Source: Pseudomonas sp. (lineage in GTDB: Bacteria; Pseudomonadota; Gammaproteobacteria; Pseudomonadales; Pseudomonadaceae). From it: DNA of 64,000 nt. Numbering within the stretch: position 1 is the first letter of the stretch; each line of letters begins with the position of its first letter. This document shows positions 34,441 through 43,307 of this stretch, in pieces. The position numbers were made by a program, and so were the translations under genes. Location: assembly GCF_017744435.1 (NCBI RefSeq), contig NZ_JAGIBG010000027.1, forward strand, positions 1 through 64,000, in the 5' to 3' direction. The notes beneath the pieces are model-generated. The model worked only from the letters and a program-made list of their open reading frames with translations, searched no databases and was not told the origin of the DNA.

Positions 34441-35316
34441 TCACGTGCGCGCCGGGCGCAGCACCAGCCACAGCGCCAGGGCAATCAGCACACCGCCATA
34501 CACATGGGCCATCGACAAGGGCTCGTCGAGCAGCCACGCCCCCCACAATACACCGAACACCGGGATCAGGAAGGTCACGGTGCTGGCCTTGACCGGGCCG
34601 ATTTCGGCCAGCAGGCGGAAGTACAGAATATAGGCGAAGGCGGTGCACAGTAGGCCCAGGCCCAGCAGCGACAGCCATACCTGCCAGCCGCCCCAGCTTG
34701 CCGGTGGCTGGGTCAGGGCGCTCCAGGCGAACAGCGGGCTCAGCATCAAGGTGGCGCCGAGCATGCTGCCCAGGGCTGACAGGCGGCTGTCCAGGCCGCT
34801 GATCCAGCGCCGCGCGAGGAAGCCGGCGAAGCCGTAGCAGGTGGTGGCTGCCAGGCAGGCCAGGGCACCTTGCACCAGGGCCATGTCCAGCGCGACCGGG
34901 CCGGCGCCGCTGAGGATGCCGACACCGAACAGGCCGAGGAAAATGCCGCCGAGCTTGGGCAGGGTCATGGCTTCGCGGAAGAACAGCGCGCCGATCAGCA
35001 CGCCCATCAGCGGTGTGGTGGCGTTGAAAATCGCCGAATAGCCGGCGGGCAGCACTTGCGCGGCCACGGAATAGAAGGTGGCCGGGATGCCCGAGTTGAT
35101 CATGCCCAGCACCAGGCAGGCGCCAAGCTTGCCGTCGAAGTCCCAGCGCACCCGGGTGGCGGCGAGGATGGCGATCAGGCCCAGGCAGGCGATGGAGACG
35201 CGGAAGAACGCGGTAGGGACGGTACCCAGCGCCGGGGCGATGATGCGCATGAACAGGAAGCTCGCCCCCCAGACAGCGGCAAGGGTCAGCAGGCGGGCTA
35301 GGGCGATGGGGCTCAC
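34441..35316 (-). CDS. EamA/DMT-superfamily transporter (RhaT/RarD-like)
   Basis: This 291-residue, ten-helix protein has two EamA repeats. The first begins LTLAAVWGASFLFMRI, and the second has GALACLAATTCYGFAGFLAR and FLIPVFGVLWGAWLLDEPLS, a hallmark of the family. The start is GTG at 35316 with GGAG eight bases upstream; the frame is open farther but without a better site. It is upstream of and close to the DUF4265 gene. It is a second DMT exporter within about 1.4 kb of the first but not a close copy of it. Confidence 0.8.
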   Translation of the reverse strand: MSPIALARLLTLAAVWGASFLFMRIIAPALGTVPTAFFRVSIACLGLIAILAATRVRWDFDGKLGACLVLGMINSGIPATFYSVAAQVLPAGYSAIFNATTPLMGVLIGALFFREAMTLPKLGGIFLGLFGVGILSGAGPVALDMALVQGALACLAATTCYGFAGFLARRWISGLDSRLSALGSMLGATLMLSPLFAWSALTQPPASWGGWQVWLSLLGLGLLCTAFAYILYFRLLAEIGPVKASTVTFLIPVFGVLWGAWLLDEPLSMAHVYGGVLIALALWLVLRPART

Positions 35317-35399
35317 AACGGTCTCCGGGGACAGGGCAGGGCGCGAGTGTACGTGACTCGCCTGGGCGATTCTTGTGCTTTCTTGCGCTGTAAACCTGT

Positions 35400-35418
35400 A
35401 CCGGCCTCTTCGCGGGCT
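35400..35418. repeat. Single REP half (CCGGCCTCTTCGCGGG)
   Basis: Only the outer half of a REP is present, ending in GGGCTAAGC instead of the usual continuation. It looks like a REP remnant about 35 bp upstream of aceK. Confidence 0.6.
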
Positions 35419-35453
35419 AAGCTCATAGCTCACCCAGCCCCGAGGTGTTATGC

Positions 35454-37163
35454 ATGACCCAGCATTGGCCCGCCGGCGAGATCGCGCGGATGATCCTCGA
35501 TGGCTTCGACGACTACCGCGAGCACTTTCGCCGTATCACCCTCGGTGCCCGCGAGCGCTTCGAGCAGGCGCGCTGGCAGGACATCCAGCGGGCGTCGGCA
35601 GTGCGGATCAACCTGTACGAACAGAAAGTCGGCGAGGTCAACGCCTGGCTGCGCGACGGTTTCGACGAAGAGGTGCTGCTGGATGTGGAACAGTGGCCGC
35701 TGGTGAAAAACGCCTACATCCGCCTGATCGACCCACGGCTGGACGATGAGCTGGCGGAGACCTGGTACAACTCGCTGTTCTGCAGCCTGTTCAGCCACGA
35801 CCAGATCAGCGACGGCTGCATGTTCATCCACACCACCCGGCCTTCGATCCGCACCCATGAGCGCGCTGCGCAGACCCGCACCTACACGCCCGGCGGTAGC
35901 CTCAAGGGGCTGCTGCGGGCCATTTTCGCTGACTATGCCTTTGCCTATGGCGATCTCGAAGGCGATGTGGCGCGCCTTGAAGAGCAACTGAAGGACTGCC
36001 TGCCAGACTGGGTGTGCAAGGACCCGGCCCTGGCCGTGGAGCTGTTCGTGCCGGTGTTGTACCGCAACAAGGGCGCCTACTTGGTCGGCCGCCTGTACAA
36101 CGCTGACGAGCAGTGGCCGCTGGCAATTGCACTGCTGCACCGGGAAGGCCATGGCATCGAGGCCGATGCGCTGATCACCGACGAGGCCGAGGTGTCGATC
36201 ATCTTCTCGTTCACCCGCTCGTACTTCATGGCCGACGTGCCGGTGCCGGCGGAGTTCGTCAACTTCTTGAAACGCATCCTGCCGGGCAAGCACATTGCCG
36301 AGCTGTACACCTCGATCGGTTTCTACAAGCAAGGCAAGTCGGAGTTCTATCGCGCCCTGATCAACCACCTGGCCAGCAGCGACGATCGCTTCGTCATGGC
36401 CCCCGGCGTGCGCGGCATGGTCATGAGCGTGTTCACCCTGCCGGGCTTCAATACCGTGTTCAAGATCATCAAGGACCGCTTCTCGCCGTCCAAGACCGTC
36501 GACCGCGCCACGGTGATCGACAAGTACCGGCTGGTGAAGAGTGTCGACCGGGTGGGGCGCATGGCCGATACCCAGGAATTCGCCGATTTCCGCTTCCCGC
36601 GTGGCAAGTTCGAGCCCGAATGCCTGGCCGAGTTGCTGGAAGTGGCGCCCTCGACCGTGGCGCTGGAAGGCGACACCGTGCTGGTCCGCCACTGCTGGAC
36701 CGAGCGGCGCATGACCCCGCTCAACCTGTACCTGGAGCACGCCAGCGAAGGGCAGGTGCTAGAAGCGCTGGAGGACTATGGGCTGGCCATCAAGCAACTG
36801 GCGGCGGCGAACATCTTCCCGGGTGACATGCTGCTGAAGAACTTCGGCGTTACCCGGCATGGGCGGGTGGTGTTCTACGACTATGACGAGATCAGCTTCC
36901 TGACCGAGGTGAACTTCAGGCACATTCCGCCGCCGCGTTACCCGGAGGATGAGATGTCTGGCGAGCCGTGGTATTCGATCGGGCCGCACGATGTGTTTCC
37001 CGAGGAGTTCCCGCCGTTCCTGTTTGCCGATATCGGCCAGCGCCGGTTGTTCAGCCGCTTGCATGGGGAGTTGTATGACGCGGACTACTGGAAGGGGCTG
37101 CAGGCGGCGATCCGTGAAGGCAAGGTGATCGATGTGTTTCCCTATCGGCGCAAGGGCCGGTGA
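35454..37163 (+). CDS. aceK: Isocitrate dehydrogenase kinase/phosphatase AceK
   Basis: This 569-residue bifunctional enzyme switches isocitrate dehydrogenase between phosphorylated and active forms at the TCA/glyoxylate branch point. The ATP-binding region APGVRGMVMSVFTLPG (about residues 315-330) and the catalytic FYDYDEI segment (about residues 473-479) are present, and the length is normal. The ATG at 35454 has GAGG eight bases before. It is not next to aceA or aceB here, as is usual in Pseudomonas. Confidence 0.92.
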   Translation: MTQHWPAGEIARMILDGFDDYREHFRRITLGARERFEQARWQDIQRASAVRINLYEQKVGEVNAWLRDGFDEEVLLDVEQWPLVKNAYIRLIDPRLDDELAETWYNSLFCSLFSHDQISDGCMFIHTTRPSIRTHERAAQTRTYTPGGSLKGLLRAIFADYAFAYGDLEGDVARLEEQLKDCLPDWVCKDPALAVELFVPVLYRNKGAYLVGRLYNADEQWPLAIALLHREGHGIEADALITDEAEVSIIFSFTRSYFMADVPVPAEFVNFLKRILPGKHIAELYTSIGFYKQGKSEFYRALINHLASSDDRFVMAPGVRGMVMSVFTLPGFNTVFKIIKDRFSPSKTVDRATVIDKYRLVKSVDRVGRMADTQEFADFRFPRGKFEPECLAELLEVAPSTVALEGDTVLVRHCWTERRMTPLNLYLEHASEGQVLEALEDYGLAIKQLAAANIFPGDMLLKNFGVTRHGRVVFYDYDEISFLTEVNFRHIPPPRYPEDEMSGEPWYSIGPHDVFPEEFPPFLFADIGQRRLFSRLHGELYDADYWKGLQAAIREGKVIDVFPYRRKGR

Positions 37164-37182
37164 TCCGGTTTCGCCAGGCCCA

Positions 37183-37276
37183 GCCTCTTCGCGGGTAAAC
37201 CCGCTCCCACAGGTAATCCACTGGCTTCAGTATTGCGCAGTCCATGTGGGAGCGGGCTTGCCCGCGAAGAGGCCGG
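37183..37276. repeat. REP pair (inverted)
   Basis: CCTCTTCGCGGGTAAACCCG with CTCCCACAGG and its inverse TGTGGGAGCGGGCTTGCCCG with CGAAGAGG are separated by about 30 nt, between converging aceK and the lipoprotein gene. Confidence 0.9.
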
Positions 37277-37291
37277 CCCTGCAGATCACAT

Positions 37292-38152
37292 TCAGCTTTT
37301 CAGGCACTTCATCTCGCTGAAATCCGTGCGGACTTTCGCCAGCCGTTCCTGCAGGAACTGCCGCTGCGCCGGTGTGCTCAAGTGCATCAGGTCAACCAGC
37401 AAACTGCGCGCCTGCTGCTCGGTGTTCTGATAGGCCGCCCGGTACTCCGGCGTCCAAAGGCTCTCTTTGCGTTGCAGCAAGGTCGCCAGGCGCGGCTCGA
37501 AGCTGGCGTCGTTGCGCTGGTTCATGGCCAGCATCAGCTGTTGCTGCCAGTGCTGGCGGTTGGCGATCCACTGGCGGTTCTGGTCACCCAGTGCCTGCGA
37601 CCAGGCCTGCACACGCTGGCGTTGGGCAGGGTTGAGTTCGCCGAACCAGTTGCTCAGGCGCTTTTCCATGCGCTCGGTGCGCCGTGCAATCTGCTTGGCC
37701 ACGGGGGTGTCGACGTATTCCTTTTGCCGCTCGCTGATATCGTCGCGGAAGGCATCGTGCATTTCCGCGACTTGCGCATCGCTCATGCCGCGTAGCAGTT
37801 CGGTGGCCGAGGGGGTGATGGCTTCGGCTACCCGGCCAATCGCCTGGCGGGCCTCGACGGTGCGTTGCTGCAAGGCCTGGTCGGTCACCTGGTCCTCGGC
37901 GACCATGTCACGCACCCGGTCGAGCCAGTCGAGGTAGCCGGGCAGCTGGGTCTTGCAGTGCCAGGCCAGGTGCTGTTTGAGCCGTTCGTCGAGCAATGCT
38001 TTCTGTTCGCGGTTCATCGCCAGGTAGTCGCCCAGCGACCAGGGCACCAGGCGGTCGAGGTTGCGATAGGCCAGGTCGATGCGGTTGCAGGCTACCAGTG
38101 CCAAGGCGCAGGCGATGGCGATGAGCAGGGCTTTGGACAGGCGTGCAAGCAT
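37292..38152 (-). CDS. DUF6279 family lipoprotein
   Basis: This 286-residue protein has a lipoprotein signal peptide (lipobox ALVAC, Cys22) and a helical mature part with family pieces such as NRIDLAYRNLDRLVPWSLGD and the conserved C-terminal FLQERLAKVRTDF. The lipidated cysteine is followed by Asn, so outer-membrane sorting is expected. AAGGACC precedes the ATG at 38152. Function is unknown. Confidence 0.75.
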   Translation of the reverse strand: MLARLSKALLIAIACALALVACNRIDLAYRNLDRLVPWSLGDYLAMNREQKALLDERLKQHLAWHCKTQLPGYLDWLDRVRDMVAEDQVTDQALQQRTVEARQAIGRVAEAITPSATELLRGMSDAQVAEMHDAFRDDISERQKEYVDTPVAKQIARRTERMEKRLSNWFGELNPAQRQRVQAWSQALGDQNRQWIANRQHWQQQLMLAMNQRNDASFEPRLATLLQRKESLWTPEYRAAYQNTEQQARSLLVDLMHLSTPAQRQFLQERLAKVRTDFSEMKCLKS

Positions 38153-38336
38153 GTGCGGGTCCTTGCTGGGGCTGGCCATTCGGTAGACGCAAGGGGGCCG
38201 ACGGGGTTCCACCGAATCAGCGATCGGGCAGCGCGGTGGCTTCAGGCGTACAGCGAACGTTCTCCAGGCGCTCGAAACGACCGCGCTCGCATAGCCTTGA
38301 AGGATAGATCAGAGTCGATGCGGCGTAGTGGGCCGG

Positions 38337-38603
38337 CTAGATATCGATGGAGCCCTTGTGGCGGGGTGATGTAATGCTCAACAAGCCATCCAGGGTCCCT
38401 TCATGATTTGGCAGCTCACTGCAGAGCTCCCAGATCTCGAGCATTTTCCCGTACTCATAGGCATGCCGGGCATCCGCTTGCAGCCACTGTGTGAAGGCTG
38501 CGCGATCTTCAGGGCTGCAGTCATCACTGTGCAGGCGCATGCACCAGTCGGCAGCAAGAGTGAGGATTTCGTCGTCGGCGGGGTCGGGGCATTGCGGATT
38601 CAT
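38337..38603 (-). CDS. Short FecR N-terminal (DUF4880)-like protein, probably a remnant
   Basis: This 88-residue protein matches only the N-terminal DUF4880 domain of FecR anti-sigma regulators (ILTLAADWCMRLHSDDCSPE, FTQWLQADARHAYEYGKM). The transmembrane helix and periplasmic FecR domain are missing. The ATG at 38603 has AGG nine bases upstream. It lies just downstream of remnants of a TonB-dependent receptor, so the two look like the ruins of one siderophore signalling locus. It may still be expressed. Confidence 0.6.
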   Translation of the reverse strand: MNPQCPDPADDEILTLAADWCMRLHSDDCSPEDRAAFTQWLQADARHAYEYGKMLEIWELCSELPNHEGTLDGLLSITSPRHKGSIDI

Positions 38604-38739
38604 CAAGCGTTACCTGTGGGAACAGGGCTCTACGCTAGGCAAGTGGTTGGCAAAAAAACGTCAAAAAAACATGAGTGTTTTCAAGATCCCAGGCGCCTTG
38701 CGCACCTGGGGTCCTTGGCTGTGGCTTCTTTGGAATCAG

Positions 38740-38985
38740 TAGTGGAAGTTCAGTGTCACCTGGGCGGAACGGCCTTCAGCCCAGGTTGCATAAATGGGGT
38801 AGGCGGACGCGAAGTACTGCCGGGCGGCCGGCATGTACCGAGTCGGGGCCTTTGATGATGCTGATGCGCTCGACATCGAAGGTTTCGCGGTTTTGCACGC
38901 AGGTATCATGCATGCCGTCCACAAGAATCGAGTTGCGCGATTCGACGTCGCGTGCGTGAGCTTTCGGGTGAAGGCTAAGCTTCTA
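38740..38985 (-). pseudogene. TonB-dependent receptor remnant (plug fragment joined to C-terminus)
   Basis: On the minus strand one frame reads a plug-domain piece (RNSILVDGMHDTCVQNRETF followed by DVERISIIKGPDSV). Almost at once another frame gives a typical last strand (YPIYATWAEGRSAQVTLNF, then HY and stop). About 600 residues that should lie between are gone, and the parts are out of frame. This is a receptor gene with a large internal deletion. The plug type suggests a ferric siderophore receptor. Confidence 0.7.
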
Positions 38986-39048
38986 TGGCTTTGACACCGA
39001 CAGGTGTATGTCTGGAAAATAGCCACCTTGTCTTGAGGAACATCGGAA

Positions 39049-39885
39049 ATGGCTCTGCTTGGGCGTTACAACAGTTTGCAAATCGTGAAACACGTGGAAT
39101 TCGGCCTGTACCTGGACGGCGGCTCCGACGGTGAGATCCTGCTGCCAGGGCGTTATATCCCGAAGAACGCCGAAACCGAGATCGACGACTGGCTGAACGT
39201 GTTCCTCTATCTGGATAGCGATGACAAGCTCATTGCCACTACCGAGAAGCCAAAGGTGCAGGTTGGCGAGTTCGCCAGCCTCAAGGTCAAGGACATCAAC
39301 GGGGCCGGTATCTTCCTGGATTGGGGGCTGCCCAAGGACTTGCTGATGCCGTATTCCGAAGAAGCCCGGCAACTGAAAATCGGCGATTACTGCGTCGTGC
39401 ATGTCTACCTGGACAAACGCACCCGCCGCATCACCGCCACTTCTCGCCTGGACCGCTACCTGGACGTTACCCCGGCTCAATACCAGGTTGGCCAGCCAGT
39501 CGAATTGCTGGTGGCCGGCGAAACGCCGATGGGCTTCAAGGCCATCATCAACAACCGCCACTGGGGCCTGATCCACAAGAACGAGGTGTTCAAATTCCTG
39601 CGTTCGGGCATGCACGTGGAAGGTTTCATCAAGGAAGTGCGCCATGATGGCAAGATCGCCCTGAGCCTGCAGCCGGTCGGCAAGGCGCTTGGCGACGACC
39701 TGCAGGAGCGCATCATGGCGCGCCTGGAGGCCGAAGGCGGGGTGCTGGCGGTGAGCGACAAGAGCGCCCCGGAAGTGATCAGCCAGATGTTCAACGTCAG
39801 CAAGGGCAACTTCAAGAAGGCCATTGGCGGGTTGTTCAAGCAGGGCCGCATCGTCATCCATGACGATCGCATCGAAAAGGCCTGA
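39049..39885 (+). CDS. CvfB/YitL family S1-like RNA-binding protein
   Basis: This 278-residue protein is built of S1-type OB folds (about 1-60, 65-130 and 140-215, with HVYLDKRTRRITATSRLD and VEGFIKEVRHDGKIALSLQP). It ends in a winged-helix-like domain (MFNVSKGNFKKAIGGLFKQG), as in CvfB. CvfB binds RNA and affects virulence gene expression in Staphylococcus; the role in Pseudomonas is not set. GAGGAAC precedes the ATG. Its stop codon directly abuts the stop of the convergent gene. Confidence 0.8.
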   Translation: MALLGRYNSLQIVKHVEFGLYLDGGSDGEILLPGRYIPKNAETEIDDWLNVFLYLDSDDKLIATTEKPKVQVGEFASLKVKDINGAGIFLDWGLPKDLLMPYSEEARQLKIGDYCVVHVYLDKRTRRITATSRLDRYLDVTPAQYQVGQPVELLVAGETPMGFKAIINNRHWGLIHKNEVFKFLRSGMHVEGFIKEVRHDGKIALSLQPVGKALGDDLQERIMARLEAEGGVLAVSDKSAPEVISQMFNVSKGNFKKAIGGLFKQGRIVIHDDRIEKA

Positions 39886-40266
39886 TTAGGCCTGCACGAA
39901 GGTCCGGAAGTCCAGCTGCTCGCCACCCGGGCGGGTGTCGCGCAGCAGCGAGTCGCGGTCGGCGCTCAGGGCCAGGCTGATGGTCGAGCGGCGCTTGCCG
40001 GGGTTGCGCACTTCCATCTGCTCCTGGTGAGCGCGGAGGAAGTTGACCGGCACCTTCAGGTGCTGCAGCTCGTCGCTTTCCGGGGTGTGCAGCAACAGGT
40101 TGACCCAGTCGGGCTGGCCCTTGCGCAGCAATGCCACCGGCACCTCGAACCACCACAGGTTGCGTTTGCGGTCGAGGATGGCGAACAGGGTGTTGGCGCT
40201 GGTCAGCACCGGGTTGGCCAAGGCCTGGTTGCGGCGGGCGATGGCGGCGGGTTTGTCGAGTTTCAT
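39886..40266 (-). CDS. Conserved hypothetical protein
   Basis: This 126-residue soluble protein has no family I can name. It begins with a basic helical part (MKLDKPAAIARRNQALANPV), then a central beta-rich region (LWWFEVPVAL, WVNLLLHTP) and a charged C-terminus. The gene seems real: good codon use, an ATG with AGGAAC nearby, and exact tail-to-tail packing against the cvfB-like gene. Confidence 0.55.
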   Translation of the reverse strand: MKLDKPAAIARRNQALANPVLTSANTLFAILDRKRNLWWFEVPVALLRKGQPDWVNLLLHTPESDELQHLKVPVNFLRAHQEQMEVRNPGKRRSTISLALSADRDSLLRDTRPGGEQLDFRTFVQA

Positions 40267-40308
40267 GCAGGTTCCTGCGGGTTGACGCTTGATTAGGGCT
40301 GCATTGTG

Positions 40309-40330
40309 AGGGCTTGCCCGCGAAAGGGCC
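40309..40330. repeat. Single REP half
   Basis: GGGCTTGCCCGCGAAAGGGC matches one half of a REP element. The other arm is missing. It lies between the hypothetical gene and csbD. Confidence 0.65.
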
Positions 40331-40494
40331 AGTAGCCTCGACGGCTAATCGACCTGCTCAACTCGGATGTTGCCCCATCCGCGGTGGTCACCGCTCGGCT
40401 TGAACCCGGCAAATGGATTGAAACTCCTGGCAACCAGGCTCGGTCCACCGACTGTCGACACGGTCCACGTGTCTCCATTTGCAGGAGATTTGCC

Positions 40495-40674
40495 ATGAGC
40501 GGCACCAAAGACAAAGCGAAAGGCCTGGCCAACGAAGCGATGGGTAACGTCAAACAGGGCGTCGGCAAGGTGACCGGCAACGACAAGCTGCGGGCCGAAG
40601 GCAAGGCCCAGGAACTGAAAGGCGAGGCGCAACAGATCAAGGGCAATGTGAAGGATGCGGTGAAGAAGCCTTGA
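40495..40674 (+). CDS. CsbD family stress protein
   Basis: This 59-residue, Lys/Glu/Gly-rich protein has the CsbD pattern (GLANEAMGNVKQGVGKVTGN, then ELKGEAQQIKGNVKDAV). CsbD proteins are small general-stress proteins of unknown action. AGGAG lies eight bases before the ATG. The frame is open upstream, but the short form is the family norm. Confidence 0.85.
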   Translation: MSGTKDKAKGLANEAMGNVKQGVGKVTGNDKLRAEGKAQELKGEAQQIKGNVKDAVKKP

Positions 40675-40819
40675 TGTGAAACGGCCTGTTCCTGCCTCTT
40701 CCCGGGGCCGGAACAGGCTCAGGCATTTTCTTCTGGCATGTCCGGGAGCAGTACATCGCCGGCGTGGTCTATTAGACTTACCCGTTGTACTCAAGAATCA
40801 AGCGGCGAAAGGAGACGCT

Positions 40820-41773
40820 ATGATTTTCCCCGACCTGCGCGGCCTGCCCCTGCACCGCGTGCTGGTACGCACCGTCAAGGAGTTCCTCGACGACGAGATG
40901 TCGACCTATGCGTCCGCGCTGGCCTACCAGATGTTGTTTTCGCTGTTCCCGTTCTTGCTGTTCCTGATCGCCCTGATCGGCTTCCTGCACCTGCCGGACT
41001 TCTTTTCCTGGTTGCGCCTGCAATCGGAACTGGTGCTGCCGCCCCAGGCGCTGGAGCAGGTGAACCCGGTCATTGATCAGTTGCAGCAGTCCAAGGGCGG
41101 GCTGCTGTCGGTGGGTATCGTCATCGCCCTGTGGACTGCCTCGGCTGGCGTGCGCCTGATGATGAGCGCCATGAACGCCGCCTATGACGTGCCCGAGGGT
41201 CGCCCGGTGTGGAAGCGCATTCCGCTGTCGATCATCTACACCGTCGGTATCGCCGGCATGCTGCTGGCGGCGGCCGCCTTGATGGTGCTGGGGCCGCAGG
41301 TGATGGAGTGGATTGCCTCGCAGGTCGGCCTGCAGGAAGTGATCGTCACCATTTGGACCGTACTGCGCTGGCCGGCGATCATCATCCTGATGATGGTCGC
41401 GGTGGCCTTGATCTATTACGTGATGCCGGACGTGAAGCAGAAGTTTCGCTTCATCACCCCAGGTTCGGTACTGGCGGTAGTAGTATGGATCATCGCCTCC
41501 CTGGGCTTTGCCTACTACGTCAAGACCTTTGCCGACTACAACGCCATGTATGGCAGCATCGGTGCGATCATCGTGCTGTTGCTGTACTTCTACATCTCTG
41601 CCGCCGTGCTGTTGCTGGGGGCGGAAATGAATGCGGTGATCGAGCACATGTCGAGCGAGGGCAAGAACCCGGGCGAGAAGGATTTCAAGGGCGCCAAACC
41701 CCAGGAAACCATCACCGTGCTCGGCCATGAACACCCGGTCGAGCCTGAACCGACCGAGCCGAACCCGCGATGA
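40820..41773 (+). CDS. YihY/BrkB family membrane protein
   Basis: This 317-residue protein has about six membrane helices and the YihY/BrkB pattern: ASALAYQMLFSLFPFLLFLI in helix 1, WTASAGVRLMMSAMNAAYDV, and YNAMYGSIGAIIVLLLYFYI toward the end. It was once called ribonuclease BN, which is wrong for this family; its function is unknown. A perfect AAAGGAG site precedes the ATG at 40820. It overlaps the deformylase start by 4 bp (ATGA), so the two are coupled. Confidence 0.85.
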   Translation: MIFPDLRGLPLHRVLVRTVKEFLDDEMSTYASALAYQMLFSLFPFLLFLIALIGFLHLPDFFSWLRLQSELVLPPQALEQVNPVIDQLQQSKGGLLSVGIVIALWTASAGVRLMMSAMNAAYDVPEGRPVWKRIPLSIIYTVGIAGMLLAAAALMVLGPQVMEWIASQVGLQEVIVTIWTVLRWPAIIILMMVAVALIYYVMPDVKQKFRFITPGSVLAVVVWIIASLGFAYYVKTFADYNAMYGSIGAIIVLLLYFYISAAVLLLGAEMNAVIEHMSSEGKNPGEKDFKGAKPQETITVLGHEHPVEPEPTEPNPR

Positions 41774-42306
41774 TCCGTGACATTCTCAAGATGGGCGACG
41801 AGCGCCTGCTGCGCATCGCCCCACCGGTGCCTGAACATCTGATCGGCAGCAGCGAGCTGCAGCAGTTGATCGACGACATGTTCGAAACCATGCACCACGT
41901 GGGTGGCGTGGGGCTGGCCGCGCCGCAGATCGGCATCGACCTGCAGCTGGTGATCTTCGGCTTCGAGCGCAGCGAGCGTTACCCGGATGCCGAGCCAGTG
42001 CCGCAGACCATCCTGCTCAATCCGGTGATCACCCCACTGACCACGGAAGTCGAGGACGGTTGGGAGGGCTGCCTGTCGGTGCCCGGCCTGCGTGGTGTGG
42101 TGCCGCGCTTCAAGCACATCAGCTACGAAGGTATCGACCCGCAGGGTAATCCGATCAACCGCTTTGCCGATGGCTTTCATGCGCGGGTGGTGCAGCACGA
42201 GTGCGACCACCTGATCGGCCGCTTGTACCCCTCACGTATCCAGGACTTTGCCCGGTTCGGCTACACCGATGTGCTGTTCCCCGGGTTGCATGACAGCGAC
42301 GACTGA
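41770..42306 (+). CDS. def: Peptide deformylase (second-type paralogue)
   Basis: This 178-residue metallohydrolase has all three motifs: GVGLAAPQIG at 46-55, EGCLSVPG with metal ligand Cys101, and QHECDH with His143, Glu144 and His147. It removes the formyl group from nascent proteins. It is not beside fmt, so it is probably the extra deformylase that pseudomonads carry rather than the main one. Its 3' end overlaps the convergent GNAT gene by 46 bp. Confidence 0.88.
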   Translation: MIRDILKMGDERLLRIAPPVPEHLIGSSELQQLIDDMFETMHHVGGVGLAAPQIGIDLQLVIFGFERSERYPDAEPVPQTILLNPVITPLTTEVEDGWEGCLSVPGLRGVVPRFKHISYEGIDPQGNPINRFADGFHARVVQHECDHLIGRLYPSRIQDFARFGYTDVLFPGLHDSDD

Positions 42307-42710
42307 GCCCGCACCATGGCCAGCAGGTTCTTGCTGCGCTGGTAGCGTTGCAGGCGCGAGGCCAGGGCTTCGGGCAGTTGCTCAGTGATGCTGAAGCCAA
42401 GGCGCTGGTAGTAGGCCGTGAGGTCGGGGTGGCAGAACAGCCAGGTCGGGCCACTGTGCCCGGCCAGCGCCGCCTCGACCAACTGCGCGGCAATGCCACG
42501 CTTGCGTTGCTGCGGAGCAACGAACAGCCCGGTGAGCCAGTGGCCGTCGGCGACGGCACTGAGGCAAAGGCCGGCAACGATGCCGTCGCTGCGTGCCACC
42601 CACGATTCACCATCATTGGCTGCGCGCATGCGCGAACCCTGCTGTTTGTAGAAGTGCTCGAGCAATCGACGTTCGGGGCCGGTGAGCAGGGTGCAGTGCA
42701 GGGCATTCAT
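42261..42710 (-). CDS. GNAT family N-acetyltransferase
   Basis: This 149-residue GNAT protein has the acetyl-CoA-binding strand and pyrophosphate loop LTGLFVAPQQRKRGIAAQLV (about 59-78) and the later motif TAYYQRLGFS. The substrate is unknown. The gene ends inside the deformylase gene on the other strand, a 46-bp tail-to-tail overlap. Confidence 0.8.
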   Translation of the reverse strand: MNALHCTLLTGPERRLLEHFYKQQGSRMRAANDGESWVARSDGIVAGLCLSAVADGHWLTGLFVAPQQRKRGIAAQLVEAALAGHSGPTWLFCHPDLTAYYQRLGFSITEQLPEALASRLQRYQRSKNLLAMVRAQSSLSCNPGNSTSV

Positions 42711-42985
42711 GGATATACCTGGAACGGTTGGCTCTAGCCCGGTGTTTTCAGACCATCGAGCCGTTTGGTTTTGTCGCAGATTGTTGCAAATCCTGCAAGG
42801 GTGATTGTCCGAGTTCAGGGTTCAACTATTCCCGGCCAGGAGTAGAATTTTACCTATTCCCACTGGCAGTAGACGAAGCGGGATCGGTACTTCGTGTCAT
42901 CTTCGCAGTCGATGACAACTTCTCCGCGCCATTGACGGCATCAGAAGTCACGCGATCAGCTGGATTGCTTTAAAGGCCAAACCCC

Positions 42986-43243
42986 ATGAAACCATTACTG
43001 ATTCTTGCACTGGTCGGTATGTCCTCGTTCGCCCTCGCCGATGAGGCCAAGCCGGTCTCCAGCGAGCCTGTGGCCCAGCAGTACGACTATTCCATGAACC
43101 TCGACATCAAACGGGTGATCAACCTGTCGACCATCCCCAATGTCTGCGAAGTGGTGCCTGCGACCATGACCTATGAAGACCATCATGGCCAGGTGCACAC
43201 CATTCAGTACCGGGCGATGGGCGAAGGTTGCCAACAGGGTTGA
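42986..43243 (+). CDS. DUF2790 family periplasmic protein
   Basis: This 85-residue protein has a signal peptide (MKPLLILALVGMSSFALA) and a short mature domain with the DUF2790 core YDYSMNLDIKRVINLS and two cysteines (NVCEVVPATM, EGCQQG) that may form a disulfide. The family is common in Pseudomonas, and a few members respond to copper or stress, but the role here is unknown. AAAGGCC lies upstream of the ATG. Confidence 0.75.
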   Translation: MKPLLILALVGMSSFALADEAKPVSSEPVAQQYDYSMNLDIKRVINLSTIPNVCEVVPATMTYEDHHGQVHTIQYRAMGEGCQQG

Positions 43244-43307
43244 TCGTCCTGCGTCAGCGGCCTCTTCGCGTTGAGCCGTAGCGAAGAAGCTGCTTTCGCC
43301 CCCCGGT

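Noticed and set aside
42728..42973. 81-codon plus-strand frame before the DUF2790 gene
   Set aside because: Codon use is unlike its neighbours and there is no ribosome site. It is treated as non-coding.
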